A DNA stretch of 64,000 bases from contig JBMNPH010000003.1 in assembly GCA_050943495.1 (NCBI GenBank), forward strand, positions 1 through 64,000, in the 5' to 3' direction. The notes beneath the pieces were generated by a model. That model saw only the letters and a list, made by a program, of their open reading frames with translations, had not been told where the DNA came from and searched no databases. Position 1 is the first letter of the stretch, and the number at the start of each line of letters is the position of its first letter. Positions 53,777 through 61,975 of this stretch are shown here, one piece after another. A program made the position numbers and the translations under genes. This DNA comes from Merdivicinus sp050943495. Lineage in GTDB: Bacteria > Bacillota > Clostridia > Oscillospirales > Ruminococcaceae.

Positions 53777-55513
53777 CTATTCTTCTACTGCGGCTTTCTG
53801 CTGCATGCAGGCAGTCATTTCCTCATAAATTTTCTCGGAAAACTTCTTTTTGCGGCCATATGTATACAATCCATTCTGTTCCTGCTCTACATCGTACAGC
53901 TGGGTGTAGCAAAGGCCGCAGATATAAGGATTTTTCAGCAATGTACTCGTCAAGCCAGTATAACGCCGGCAGACTTCTTCTTCCGTGGTCGGACGTTCGC
54001 CGTAACCCCATGCATTTTCCGTCTGGCTGCTCCACCAGGTTCCGCCGTATTCGCTTACCATATATGGCTGACCGCCGTACTGCTGCCGGTCTCCGTGATT
54101 ATCGAACACCGGGCCGCCTTCCGCCATTTCTGCAAATCCTTTGGCAAAGACTTCCGGTTCCTGTTCGTACCAATGCACGTCATAAATATCGGTGACAACA
54201 TGGAAATTGCCGCTTGTATCAATAACCGGACGAATCGGATCGAATGCTTTGGTAGCATAATAAATGCAGCGCAGCACTTCATCATCCTGTCGGGTACCTT
54301 CCGGACGCTTGTCCCAAGTCTCATTGAACGGACACCATCCGATCAGCGCAGGATGGCTGTAATCCCGTTTCAGAATCTCCAGCCACTCGGGCAGCATTGC
54401 CTCCAACCCTGCCGCCGAAGTGATATCCAGGCCCCAGTTGGGATATTCGCCCCAGACAAGATATCCCATGCGGTCCGCCCAGTACAGAAAACGTTCTTCG
54501 AAAACTTTCTCGTGCAGACGCGCACCATTGAATCCCATTGCCTGCGAAAGTACAATATCCTGTTTCAGTGCCTCATCATCCGGTGCAGTATAAATTCCGT
54601 CCGGATAGAAGCCCTGATCGAGAACCAGACGCTGAAAAACGGAACGGCCGTTCAGATAGAATTTCTGATTCTTCCATTCAATCGAACGGAATCCGATATA
54701 ACTGGATACTGTATCTATACTTCCATCCTCTGCTTCCAGCTGAATGGAAAGATCATACAGATTCGGCTGGCCGATATCCCAGAGACGCGGATTCTCGACG
54801 AACAATTCCGCACGGGCAAGATTGCCGCGAACGGTACCGGAAGCTGCTGCCGCCTCTTTTCCATCCCACAGAGCCGACACCTGAAAGCGTCCAGTTGCCG
54901 CCTGATTCAGTTCTGCCGTCACAAACAGTTTGCCATTTGCCGGGTCGGTGTCCATTTTGAGAGAAACCACGTAGGTTTTGGGCACAAATTCCATCCAGAC
55001 CGTCTGCCAGATTCCGGTTGTACGGGTATAAGAACAGCCCTGAGAAGCAAAACGAGTGGATTGCTTGCCGCTCGGCTGCAGGCCGGAACGGGTATCATCC
55101 ACTGCATACACAACAATGGTATTCTCCCCTGTCCGACTCGCTTCGGTAATATCGAATGCAAAAGAGGAGTATCCGCCCCGGTGCGATCCAACCTGGATTC
55201 CGTTGACCCACACTTCACAACGATAATCCACTGCACCGAAATGAAGCAAAACCCGACCCTCGCGCTGTGCATCCGTCAGGCAAACCTGCCGGCGGTACCA
55301 GACTGCCGGAATGAAATCCGTGTATCCGATTCCCGACAGAACGCTTTCCGGACAAAATGGAACCTGAATTTTGTGAGAAAAAGTTCCATTTTCCCAGAAA
55401 TTCTGTTCCCGCTTGCTCACACCAAAATCAAATTCAAACTCCCACTCCCCGTTCAGATTCACCCATTCCGGGCGCACCATCTGGGGACGCGGATATTCCA
55501 TGCGCATATTCAT
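53777..55513 (-). CDS. glycoside hydrolase family 2 protein (beta-galactosidase/beta-glucuronidase-like)
   Basis: A 578-residue protein: an N-terminal sugar-binding jelly roll (~10-180), an immunoglobulin-like domain (~180-285) and a TIM barrel (~290-570). Catalytic residues are E398 in CPFNETWD (acid/base) and E488 in MVSEYGGTW (nucleophile). It is short, lacking the C-terminal domains of LacZ, and has no signal peptide. The substrate could be a beta-galactoside, beta-mannoside or similar; the pairing with GH51 suggests plant arabinogalactan or arabinoxylan side chains. It is the first gene of the operon, divergent from an AraC regulator. Confidence 0.93.
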   Translation of the reverse strand: MNMRMEYPRPQMVRPEWVNLNGEWEFEFDFGVSKREQNFWENGTFSHKIQVPFCPESVLSGIGYTDFIPAVWYRRQVCLTDAQREGRVLLHFGAVDYRCEVWVNGIQVGSHRGGYSSFAFDITEASRTGENTIVVYAVDDTRSGLQPSGKQSTRFASQGCSYTRTTGIWQTVWMEFVPKTYVVSLKMDTDPANGKLFVTAELNQAATGRFQVSALWDGKEAAAASGTVRGNLARAELFVENPRLWDIGQPNLYDLSIQLEAEDGSIDTVSSYIGFRSIEWKNQKFYLNGRSVFQRLVLDQGFYPDGIYTAPDDEALKQDIVLSQAMGFNGARLHEKVFEERFLYWADRMGYLVWGEYPNWGLDITSAAGLEAMLPEWLEILKRDYSHPALIGWCPFNETWDKRPEGTRQDDEVLRCIYYATKAFDPIRPVIDTSGNFHVVTDIYDVHWYEQEPEVFAKGFAEMAEGGPVFDNHGDRQQYGGQPYMVSEYGGTWWSSQTENAWGYGERPTTEEEVCRRYTGLTSTLLKNPYICGLCYTQLYDVEQEQNGLYTYGRKKKFSEKIYEEMTACMQQKAAVEE

Positions 55514-55593
55514 TTATCGCGCACTCCCTTCTATTGACTTTTGCTTTCCACAAGGAAATTCATTCCGCTAAATAATGCGAAAACTATATTTTC

Positions 55594-55670
55594 ATTATAC
55601 ATCCTCTGTTTTGGGATACAATAGAAAAAGCTATGATTCAATTGACGGATCCTATGATTTTTGCTATACT
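55594..55670. promoter_or_regulatory. divergent promoters of the GH2-GH51 operon and its AraC gene
   Basis: The minus-strand promoter is TTGTAT (55616-55621), 16 bp, TATAAT (55594-55599), facing the GH2 gene. The plus-strand promoter is TTGACG (55642-55647), 17 bp, TATACT (55665-55670), facing the AraC gene, with a leader of only ~16 bases. The -35 boxes are 20 bases apart, so one bound regulator could affect both. Confidence 0.75.
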
Positions 55671-55692
55671 GAAGTGGAAAGAAGGAATTTCC

Positions 55693-56466
55693 ATGCTACT
55701 CTTAGATCAGGCTGGTTACAGTTATCGTCATCCCATGGGTTTTGAGGTTTATCGACCAAACGGATCCGGAAATTGGCTGCTTCTGCTGCTAAAATCACGG
55801 ACAAGAGTGTTTCTGCCAAATGAAACCGTCGATACACAGCCTGGCGCAGTAATCCTATATCCGCCCGGCATGATCCAGCACTACCGCGCGATTGACTCCC
55901 CCTGGGAAAATGACTACATCCATTTTTTAGGAGAGGAAGCAGCGGAATTATCCACCCGCCTCCAACTCCCGCTCGGTCAAATCCGATATCCGGTCAATAT
56001 CGGAGAAATCAGTCGGAAAATTTCTGCCATTGAGGAGGCGGCCATTCGAACACCCGAACTGGCGGATATTATCGCGGATGCTGAGCTTCGCAGCCTCTTC
56101 CTGATTCTTCATCGGATGGAAGAACTGCCGTCCGGCCGGAATGTCGAACCACTGCGTCAGCTTCGCCTCACCCTCTACCGCACTCTCGCTGAGCCGTGGA
56201 GTATCGAACGGATGGCGGAGACCGTTCATTTGAGTACCTCACATTTTTATGCGGAATATAAAAAGTTGTTTCACATCAGTCCTACAGCAGATTTGATTTC
56301 CATGCGGATTGCGCTTGCGCAGTATTATCTGGAAAATACGGATCTTCCTTTGTCCGGCATTATTCCGCTGATCGGATTTACCAACGAATGTCATTTCATC
56401 CGCCAATTCAAACAGCATACCGGACAAACACCGGCAGCATATCGATCTGTATCCAAAAAACATTAG
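55693..56466 (+). CDS. AraC-family transcriptional regulator of the glycosidase operon
   Basis: A 257-residue regulator. The N-terminal cupin includes GAVILYPPGMIQHYRAID (~53-70). The C-terminal HTH pair (~165-255) has WSIERMAETVHLSTSHFYAEYKKLF and LSGIIPLIGFTNECHFIRQFKQHTG. Start chosen at 55693 with GAAGGAA upstream. It is divergent from GH2-GH51, which is the classic arrangement for a local carbohydrate regulator. The ligand is probably an oligosaccharide released from the target polysaccharide. Its stop codon overlaps the CIRCE element. Confidence 0.87.
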   Translation: MLLLDQAGYSYRHPMGFEVYRPNGSGNWLLLLLKSRTRVFLPNETVDTQPGAVILYPPGMIQHYRAIDSPWENDYIHFLGEEAAELSTRLQLPLGQIRYPVNIGEISRKISAIEEAAIRTPELADIIADAELRSLFLILHRMEELPSGRNVEPLRQLRLTLYRTLAEPWSIERMAETVHLSTSHFYAEYKKLFHISPTADLISMRIALAQYYLENTDLPLSGIIPLIGFTNECHFIRQFKQHTGQTPAAYRSVSKKH

Positions 56467-56489
56467 CACTCTACATGTTCAAGTGCTAA
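56463..56489 (+). promoter_or_regulatory. CIRCE element (HrcA operator)
   Basis: TTAGCACTC (56463-56471), nine bases, AAGTGCTAA (56481-56489). This matches the CIRCE consensus TTAGCACTC-N9-GAGTGCTAA with a single change in the right arm. It overlaps the stop codon of the AraC gene and lies ~160 bases before hsp20, so HrcA repression of the heat-shock gene is likely. Confidence 0.9.
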
Positions 56490-56539
56490 TATTTTCATTT
56501 TATCTGATTTTTTTGCATAATTTCTTCATACTTTTCCCG

Positions 56540-56649
56540 TATACTAATAATTGTCGAAAGGGAAAAGAAACCCGAGACAGAACAGTGCATATCACCTGCA
56601 CTTCCATGTACTGTCAACTCTCCTGCAAGTGCAGAGATTGGAGAATATT
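56540..56649 (+). promoter_or_regulatory. hsp20 -10 box and structured 5' leader
   Basis: TATACT at 56540-56545 is a good -10; no good -35 is seen at 17 bp (TTGCAT is 21 bp away). The leader can form CTGCACTT/AAGTGCAG (near 56593-56634), and TCTCC at 56618-56622 can pair with the ribosome-binding GGAGA at 56639-56643. Sequestration of the ribosome binding site would fit an RNA thermometer, but the two pairings may compete. I did not compute stabilities. Confidence 0.4.
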
Positions 56650-57072
56650 ATGTTTGGCATGATTCCTTTTACCCGTGAAGAAAACAGTTTGTGGAACGAA
56701 TGGAACAATATGGAAAAGAGCCTGTGGGGCAATTTTGGCGGTTCATTCCGCTGTGATATCAAAGATGAGGGGAACCAATATAAACTGGAAGCGGAACTTC
56801 CTGGTTTCCAGAAAGAAGATATTTCGGTGGATCTGCACGATGATTGCCTGACCATCAGTGCCCGCCACAATTCCGAAAAACAGGAGGAAGACAAAGAGCA
56901 TCAATACCTGCGTCGGGAACGCCGTTTCGGTTCTTACAGCCGCAGTTTTGATGTCACCGGCATTGACCGTGAAAAGATTTCAGCAAGTTATCGCGATGGA
57001 ATCCTGACTCTGAATCTCCCGAAAGCTTCTGAACTGCCTCCTGAAAAACGCAGCATTCAAATTGAAGGCTAA
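56650..57072 (+). CDS. hsp20: small heat-shock protein Hsp20/alpha-crystallin
   Basis: A 140-residue chaperone. The short N-terminus (~1-35) contains W- and F-rich segments, and the alpha-crystallin domain (~38-130) has KLEAELPGFQKEDISVDL, LTISARHN, FGSYSRSFDV and the A-x-Y-x-D-G-I-L-x-L motif (ASYRDGILTLNLPK). The conserved C-terminal I/V-x-I/V is present as IQIEG. It binds unfolding proteins without ATP. ATG at 56650 has TTGGAGA upstream. A CIRCE element and a structured leader point to heat-shock control. A strong terminator follows. Confidence 0.95.
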   Translation: MFGMIPFTREENSLWNEWNNMEKSLWGNFGGSFRCDIKDEGNQYKLEAELPGFQKEDISVDLHDDCLTISARHNSEKQEEDKEHQYLRRERRFGSYSRSFDVTGIDREKISASYRDGILTLNLPKASELPPEKRSIQIEG

Positions 57073-57102
57073 TTCCTTTTCCGAAACCTGTTGAAAAAAG
57101 AT

Positions 57103-57133
57103 GCCGCCCCGGATTTACCGGGGCGGCTTTTTT
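57103..57133. terminator. bidirectional terminator between hsp20 and the GH125 gene
   Basis: GCCGCCCCGG-attta-CCGGGGCGGC with six T residues after it and six A residues before it (57094-57099). Confidence 0.95.
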
Positions 57134-57139
57134 ACTTAT

Positions 57140-58423
57140 TTACAGGCCAAGATAGTGCAGCACAAATTCCGAAAAAATGGAATTGGACCAGGCAAACCAA
57201 GGCCGAGTGAATTGGGCAGGATCATCCACAAAGACACCTTCGTGCATAAAACCGGTTCCTGCATCGCTGTTTTCCAACATATCGAGCAGCATTTCCTGTT
57301 CCTGACGGTCTGAGGAGGTCAGTCCCTGCATGGACAGCGCAATATGCCAGACATACCGCGGCGGTGTATGAGGACTTCCGACTCCTTTCAGAGCGCTTCC
57401 CTCAAAATAGAACGGATTTTCCGTACTCAATACATAACGGCGCGTATTCTGATAGATTTCATCCTCTGCCGAACACCATCCCAGGTACGGAATGGACAAC
57501 AGGCTGGGAACATTGGCGTCATCCATCAAGGTATAATGCCCCATGCCATCCGTTTCATAAGCATAAATTTTGCCGAACTTTTCATGCTCATAAACGCCGT
57601 AGCGACGGATTCCTTCATCAATCTCCGCCTTTAGCTGAAGTGCGCGTTTGGCGATTTCTTCCTCATGGTAAATAGCCGTAAAAATTTCCGCAAAATAGGA
57701 CAGGATCACCGATGCAAACATATTGGAGGGAATCAGATAGCCATACCGGCACGGATCATCGCTCGGACGGAATCCAGACCATGTCATGCCTGTATGGGCA
57801 ACCGGCGCGCCTTTTCCATCCTGAGGCAGTGTATCGGAGTTGGGTTTTCCATCGCGCATCCGAATGAAGTAGTACGGAGATTTTTCTCCATGATCCTGTT
57901 CCAGTGTCCAATGGTCGAGCACAATCTGCGCCGATTTTTTCCAGGATTCCGTAAAGCAGCCGGTGCGTCCGGTCGCTTTCCAGAACAGCCAGCTCAGCTG
58001 GAACGGATAACAGAGCGAATCAATCTCGTATTTGCGTTCCCAAATCCAGGCACCCGGTGTGGGAAGATCCCCTTTCCAGCCCTGATTATTTTCCGATTCA
58101 TTGAACGCATTGGCATAGGGATCAATCTGAATGCAGAGCATCTGCCGCGCAATCAGCGCCTCAATCAGTTCCGCTACCGGAACCGATTCCTTTGCCAGAC
58201 CGATATAATGCCGCACCTGTGCGGAAGAATCCCGCAGCCACATTGCCGGAATATCTCCGGTAAAAACAAATGCGGTGCCATCCTCCAGGTATTTTGTGGT
58301 AGTAGACATGGTATTGGGATAGCAGTTGAAGAACAATTCCTTTAACTTGGGACGATCCTTCAAATGTTCCGCTACTTTGTCCAGAAAAGGATCCAATTCC
58401 TTAATCGGCACTTCTTTTGCCAT
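57140..58423 (-). CDS. exo-alpha-1,6-mannosidase, GH125 (DUF1237)
   Basis: A 427-residue (alpha/alpha)6-barrel glycosidase of the metal-independent GH125 family. Typical segments are FTGDIPAMWLRDSSAQVRHYI (~72-92), DPYANAFNE, WERKYEIDSLCYPFQLSW, GMTWSGFRPSDDPC, then DDANVPSLLSIPYLG and the C-terminal GFMHEGVFVDDPAQFTRPWFAWSNSIF with the acidic catalytic residues. It trims mannose from alpha-1,6 (and some N-glycan) linkages, so host or fungal mannosides are likely substrates. No signal peptide. Start at 58423, with GGAGG about a dozen bases upstream. Confidence 0.95.
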   Translation of the reverse strand: MAKEVPIKELDPFLDKVAEHLKDRPKLKELFFNCYPNTMSTTTKYLEDGTAFVFTGDIPAMWLRDSSAQVRHYIGLAKESVPVAELIEALIARQMLCIQIDPYANAFNESENNQGWKGDLPTPGAWIWERKYEIDSLCYPFQLSWLFWKATGRTGCFTESWKKSAQIVLDHWTLEQDHGEKSPYYFIRMRDGKPNSDTLPQDGKGAPVAHTGMTWSGFRPSDDPCRYGYLIPSNMFASVILSYFAEIFTAIYHEEEIAKRALQLKAEIDEGIRRYGVYEHEKFGKIYAYETDGMGHYTLMDDANVPSLLSIPYLGWCSAEDEIYQNTRRYVLSTENPFYFEGSALKGVGSPHTPPRYVWHIALSMQGLTSSDRQEQEMLLDMLENSDAGTGFMHEGVFVDDPAQFTRPWFAWSNSIFSEFVLHYLGL

Positions 58424-58522
58424 TTTTATCAACCTTTCCTCCATAGGATTTGATTTTATTGTAAAGCATCGGCAGATTTTTTGCAAGAGTGTTCCACTTT
58501 TTCTCGAAAAAATGTGAAATTC

Positions 58523-59197
58523 TCATTTCACTGCAATTTCCTGCGATTCATTTTCTTCTTGCAGGCACTCCTGGCAGAACGAATAAAGAAGCGCTGCCCA
58601 ATCATCCGGAAGAGTCTGCCTGCGAAGTGCTGTAATAATCTGCAGCGCCATTCCGCTGCACTGCGTTTCCAATCGGGAAAGCTGCGGCTCATATATACCG
58701 GTACGGCAGAATTCCTGTGCAATGATCAGAAACTTTGCCGCTTTGAAATACGCAAATCCGATTTCCGGACTCAAATCTCGGTAAATACTCCGGTGGGTCA
58801 GTTCATGCAGTAAATTGGCTGCCCCAACCCGGATGCTTTCCCGAGCATCTTCTGAAGAAGGCGGTTCTGTCAGCTGTTCCAGACTGCCATAATAGGCTTC
58901 TGTATCATAGTACAGACTGAACCGATCATATGCCGGCCATCTTTGGATTTCCTCCAATCCGCACAAAAATCCACACGGCTGCGGAGACTTTGGCAGTTCC
59001 CGCAGCATCTCCCGATAACGAATCACATCCGAATAGTCTGTCCGATCCAATATTACCACCACGTCCAGATCACTGTCGGACGTCTGCTCGCCCCGTCGAT
59101 AACTGCCCTGAAGTCCCAGAAAAAGCAATCGTCCGGGGAAGGCATCGGTAATTTTTTCATAAAACCGAGACATCTGCATTTTTGCAAACTCATTCAT
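58523..59197 (-). CDS. nucleotidyltransferase-domain protein
   Basis: A 224-residue protein with an N-terminal pol-beta-type nucleotidyltransferase motif: LGLQGSYRRGEQTSDSDLDV (~25-44), where GS and DSDLD are the metal and nucleotide sites. The C-terminal half is helical (LLHELTHRSIYRDLSPEIGFAYFKAAKF), like aminoglycoside nucleotidyltransferases and MNT/HEPN-type fusions. It could modify a small molecule or a protein. GAGGAGAAG precedes the start. It is 11 bases after an ABC-2 permease gene and probably the last gene of that operon. Confidence 0.78.
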   Translation of the reverse strand: MNEFAKMQMSRFYEKITDAFPGRLLFLGLQGSYRRGEQTSDSDLDVVVILDRTDYSDVIRYREMLRELPKSPQPCGFLCGLEEIQRWPAYDRFSLYYDTEAYYGSLEQLTEPPSSEDARESIRVGAANLLHELTHRSIYRDLSPEIGFAYFKAAKFLIIAQEFCRTGIYEPQLSRLETQCSGMALQIITALRRQTLPDDWAALLYSFCQECLQEENESQEIAVK

Positions 59198-59208
59198 AAG
59201 ACTTCTCC

Positions 59209-59985
59209 TCACGATCCGGTGGACCGGTAATGCCGCAGTCCAAACCGCCAAAACAGATAGGCGGGAATCAAAAAAATCAGGGTAGTCAACGGAGAAAGTG
59301 CATACCACAGGCTGTCTGTCCGGCCAAGCAGGAACAGCAGCGGATAATACTGAATCATTGCCATCGGAATGACAAAGGTCCAGAATTTCAGGATTGCTTT
59401 CCCATATATCACTGCCGGATATGAGCCAAATTCCCGACCACCGTAAATGAAAATGTTCAGCACTTCCAGCCCCTCTATGGTAAAAAAGCTAGTGCCCGCA
59501 TAGAAAAGAAATAATCCCGCAAAAATCACAAATCCTCCCAGCAGCATCCCGCACAAAGTCAGAATTCGCGGCAGCGTCCATTCCACCCCGCAGGTGGGGA
59601 TCGCGTAGCAGAACACCAGCAGCGCCTGCGCAAATTTGCCCAGACGGGAAAATTCCATCTGAGATACCAACACCTGAAAAACTGCACCACGCGGCCGAAT
59701 GAGAATCCGGTCAAACTGACCATTCCCAATCAGAGCAGGAAAGCGATCAAACCCCCGGAAGAAACATTCGCAGAAGGAAAAGGAAAGGGTAACGGAGGCA
59801 AAACAGAGAAGCACCTCCTGAAAGGTGAATCCTTCCACGGCGTGAAACCGGTCAAAAAGGAAATAAATGCTGAGAAAAGCGGAAAAAGCGGTGATAAACT
59901 GCCCGCAAAACGTCATCCAGAAAGAAGCCGGATATGCCATCGCGCTCCGGAGATGGATAGAAAAATACTTAAAGTACAGTTTCAT
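59209..59985 (-). CDS. ABC-2 type exporter permease (COG3694-like)
   Basis: A 258-residue protein with six hydrophobic segments: ~25-45, 55-80, 108-128, 140-165, 180-205 and 225-250. KYFSIHLRSAMAYPASFWM at the start and FDRILIRPRGAVFQVL in the middle are characteristic of the DUF990/COG3694 ABC-2 permeases. It should form a channel with the adjacent permease and be driven by the ATPase at 60815. AAGGAGG precedes the start at 59985. Confidence 0.85.
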   Translation of the reverse strand: MKLYFKYFSIHLRSAMAYPASFWMTFCGQFITAFSAFLSIYFLFDRFHAVEGFTFQEVLLCFASVTLSFSFCECFFRGFDRFPALIGNGQFDRILIRPRGAVFQVLVSQMEFSRLGKFAQALLVFCYAIPTCGVEWTLPRILTLCGMLLGGFVIFAGLFLFYAGTSFFTIEGLEVLNIFIYGGREFGSYPAVIYGKAILKFWTFVIPMAMIQYYPLLFLLGRTDSLWYALSPLTTLIFLIPAYLFWRFGLRHYRSTGS

Positions 59986-59989
59986 CGCA

Positions 59990-60802
59990 TTAACCTCCTT
60001 GTACACAAACGCGACGCATTGCCGCCCGAAAAATCAGCACACCGGCTGTCATGATCGCTGCGACCCAAAAGATTTGCAACAGAATACCGCGCAGAATCTC
60101 CATCCCGGCAATATCACCACTGTAAATCCGGAACGGCAGATTCTGCACCGATGCAAACGGCAGCAGCTCCAACACAGCCCTGAGCCGATCCGGCAAAAAG
60201 GGCAGCGGCACCAGTGAACCTGCGCAAAAATCCGCTACTGTCATGAATATGGCTCGGAAGCCAGCCGGTGTCATGGTAAAGAAGGTCAGCCCATAAATCA
60301 CCATCGTCATCGAAACGGTCAGCAGCAATGCACCAACCATTGTAACCAGAAAGAGCATGAGCACCGGCAGGCTGACCGGAAGCTGCATCCGAAACGGTTC
60401 GGGCAGCAGGAATGCCACCATCAGCACGGGAAAACAGCGCAGAGCCGCTTTTGCCACCCGTGTCGCCACACTCCTCACAAACCAGAACGCATAGAGATTC
60501 AGCGGACGGCAAAGCTCATATGCCACATTACCACTGGTAATGGCATCAAAAATCTCATTTTCAAAAAACCAACTCATATACAGCGTTAAAAACGCCTGCT
60601 GGAGCCAGATATAGGACACAAGGGCAGAAAATTCCATGGGAAATGCCTCCGGATTCGCCTGATAAAAAGCCCGATACAGAAGTATTTCCATGAATCCCCA
60701 GAAAAACTGGGTCGACAATCCGGCCAGTGCCGCCAAACGATACTGGAGGCTATTGAGAAATCGGATCCGAAAGATGGAACGGTATTTCGATATCGAATTC
60801 AT
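59990..60802 (-). CDS. ABC-2 type exporter permease (COG4587-like)
   Basis: A 270-residue six-helix protein. It opens with SKYRSIFRIRFLNSLQYRLAAL and has LWLQQAFL-like (YIWLQQAFLTLYM) and AYELCRPLNLYAFW segments, which are diagnostic of this permease family. It is the partner of the permease at 59209. The ATG at 60802 is preferred over the GTG at 60811, because GGGGGTGG is the ribosome binding site. Confidence 0.85.
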   Translation of the reverse strand: MNSISKYRSIFRIRFLNSLQYRLAALAGLSTQFFWGFMEILLYRAFYQANPEAFPMEFSALVSYIWLQQAFLTLYMSWFFENEIFDAITSGNVAYELCRPLNLYAFWFVRSVATRVAKAALRCFPVLMVAFLLPEPFRMQLPVSLPVLMLFLVTMVGALLLTVSMTMVIYGLTFFTMTPAGFRAIFMTVADFCAGSLVPLPFLPDRLRAVLELLPFASVQNLPFRIYSGDIAGMEILRGILLQIFWVAAIMTAGVLIFRAAMRRVCVQGG

Positions 60803-60814
60803 CCGTACCACCCC

Positions 60815-61789
60815 CTAAATCCGGAACTCCCGGTAAAGATTGGCAACGATTTCATCGATCGGCGTATCTTCTACCGATACGTCGCGCAATTCCACCTGAG
60901 CGGACAGGCTGGAAATCGCCTGCGATACCGAAAGCAATTCCGGATTCAGCAATAAAACGCCATGATTCGCTTCATTCTCCTGCCAGGAAAGACCGTTTGG
61001 CAATTCCGGAGTCTTTCCCTGGTACTCCATACGAAGAATTTTCCCGCCGGAAAACTGTTTTTTCAAGCTCTCCAAAGTTCCATCCATCAGGATTTTTCCC
61101 TTTCCAATCAAAATCACTCGGGATGCCAGAGCTTCAATATCCTGCATATCGTGGGTGGTCAGGATAACTGTCGTTCCACGGCGAGCGTTAAGTTCCCGAA
61201 TGAAACTCCGGACTGCCAGCTTGGAAATCGCGTCCAATCCGATGGTCGGCCCGTCCAAAAACAAAATCTTCGGACTATGGATCAGTGAAGCCGCAATTTC
61301 ACATCGCATTCGCTGCCCCAAAGACAACTGACGAGTAGGGGTTTTCACAATTTGAGACAGATTCAGAAGTTCCACCAATTCATCAAAATTGCGGCGATAC
61401 TCACTTTCCGGAACACGATAAATGTCCCTCAGCAATTCAAATGAATCGATTACCGGCACATCCCACCAGAGCTGAGATCGTTGGCCAAAGACAACTCCGA
61501 TATCTTGAACATGCTGCGTACGATCTTTCCAAGGACATCGTCCATTGATTTCACACTGCCCTGTATCCGGAGTGAGAATGCCGGACAAGACCTTAATGGT
61601 ACTGCTCTTTCCGGCACCGTTGGGACCGATATATCCCACCATTTCGCCATCGCGGATCGTAAAGGAGATATCATCCAAAGCGCGAATGGTGTCGTACTGC
61701 CGTTTCCAGAGCGCTTTCACGGCTTCTTTCATGCCGGCATTTCTCCGGGCAACCCGGAATGTTTTGGTGATGTGCTGCACGGTAATCAT
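60815..61789 (-). CDS. ABC-2 exporter ATPase (COG4586-like)
   Basis: A 324-residue ABC ATPase. Walker A is GPNGAGKSS (~62-70), the Q-loop lies in VFGQRSQLWWDVP, the signature is LSLGQRMRCE and Walker B ILFLDGPTIGLD. The glycine in LDGP, where LDEP is usual, is typical of this subfamily. Such ATPases work with two DUF990-type permeases; substrates are unknown, with drugs or polysaccharide precursors proposed for relatives. AGGAGG precedes the start at 61789. It is the first gene of the ATPase-permease-permease-nucleotidyltransferase operon. Confidence 0.92.
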   Translation of the reverse strand: MITVQHITKTFRVARRNAGMKEAVKALWKRQYDTIRALDDISFTIRDGEMVGYIGPNGAGKSSTIKVLSGILTPDTGQCEINGRCPWKDRTQHVQDIGVVFGQRSQLWWDVPVIDSFELLRDIYRVPESEYRRNFDELVELLNLSQIVKTPTRQLSLGQRMRCEIAASLIHSPKILFLDGPTIGLDAISKLAVRSFIRELNARRGTTVILTTHDMQDIEALASRVILIGKGKILMDGTLESLKKQFSGGKILRMEYQGKTPELPNGLSWQENEANHGVLLLNPELLSVSQAISSLSAQVELRDVSVEDTPIDEIVANLYREFRI

Positions 61790-61925
61790 TTTCTTCCTCC
61801 TTTTCTTCCGTTTTCTGCCTTTCCTCCTACGGAGGAGGTTCAGAAAGCGGCACAAAAATGCTTGAACGAACCTGCGCCCAAGCAATCAAAAAATATATGA
61901 CCTCTGAAAAATGCAGAGGAGAAAA

Positions 61926-61951
61926 GACCCCTGTGATTGCTCACAGGGGTC
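61926..61951 (-). terminator. terminator of the ugpC/msmK gene
   Basis: GACCCCTGTGA-ttgc-TCACAGGGGTC is a perfect 11-bp stem. Read on the minus strand it is followed by TTTTC. Confidence 0.93.
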
Positions 61952-61975
61952 ATATTCTTAATTTGGTATGTATCC

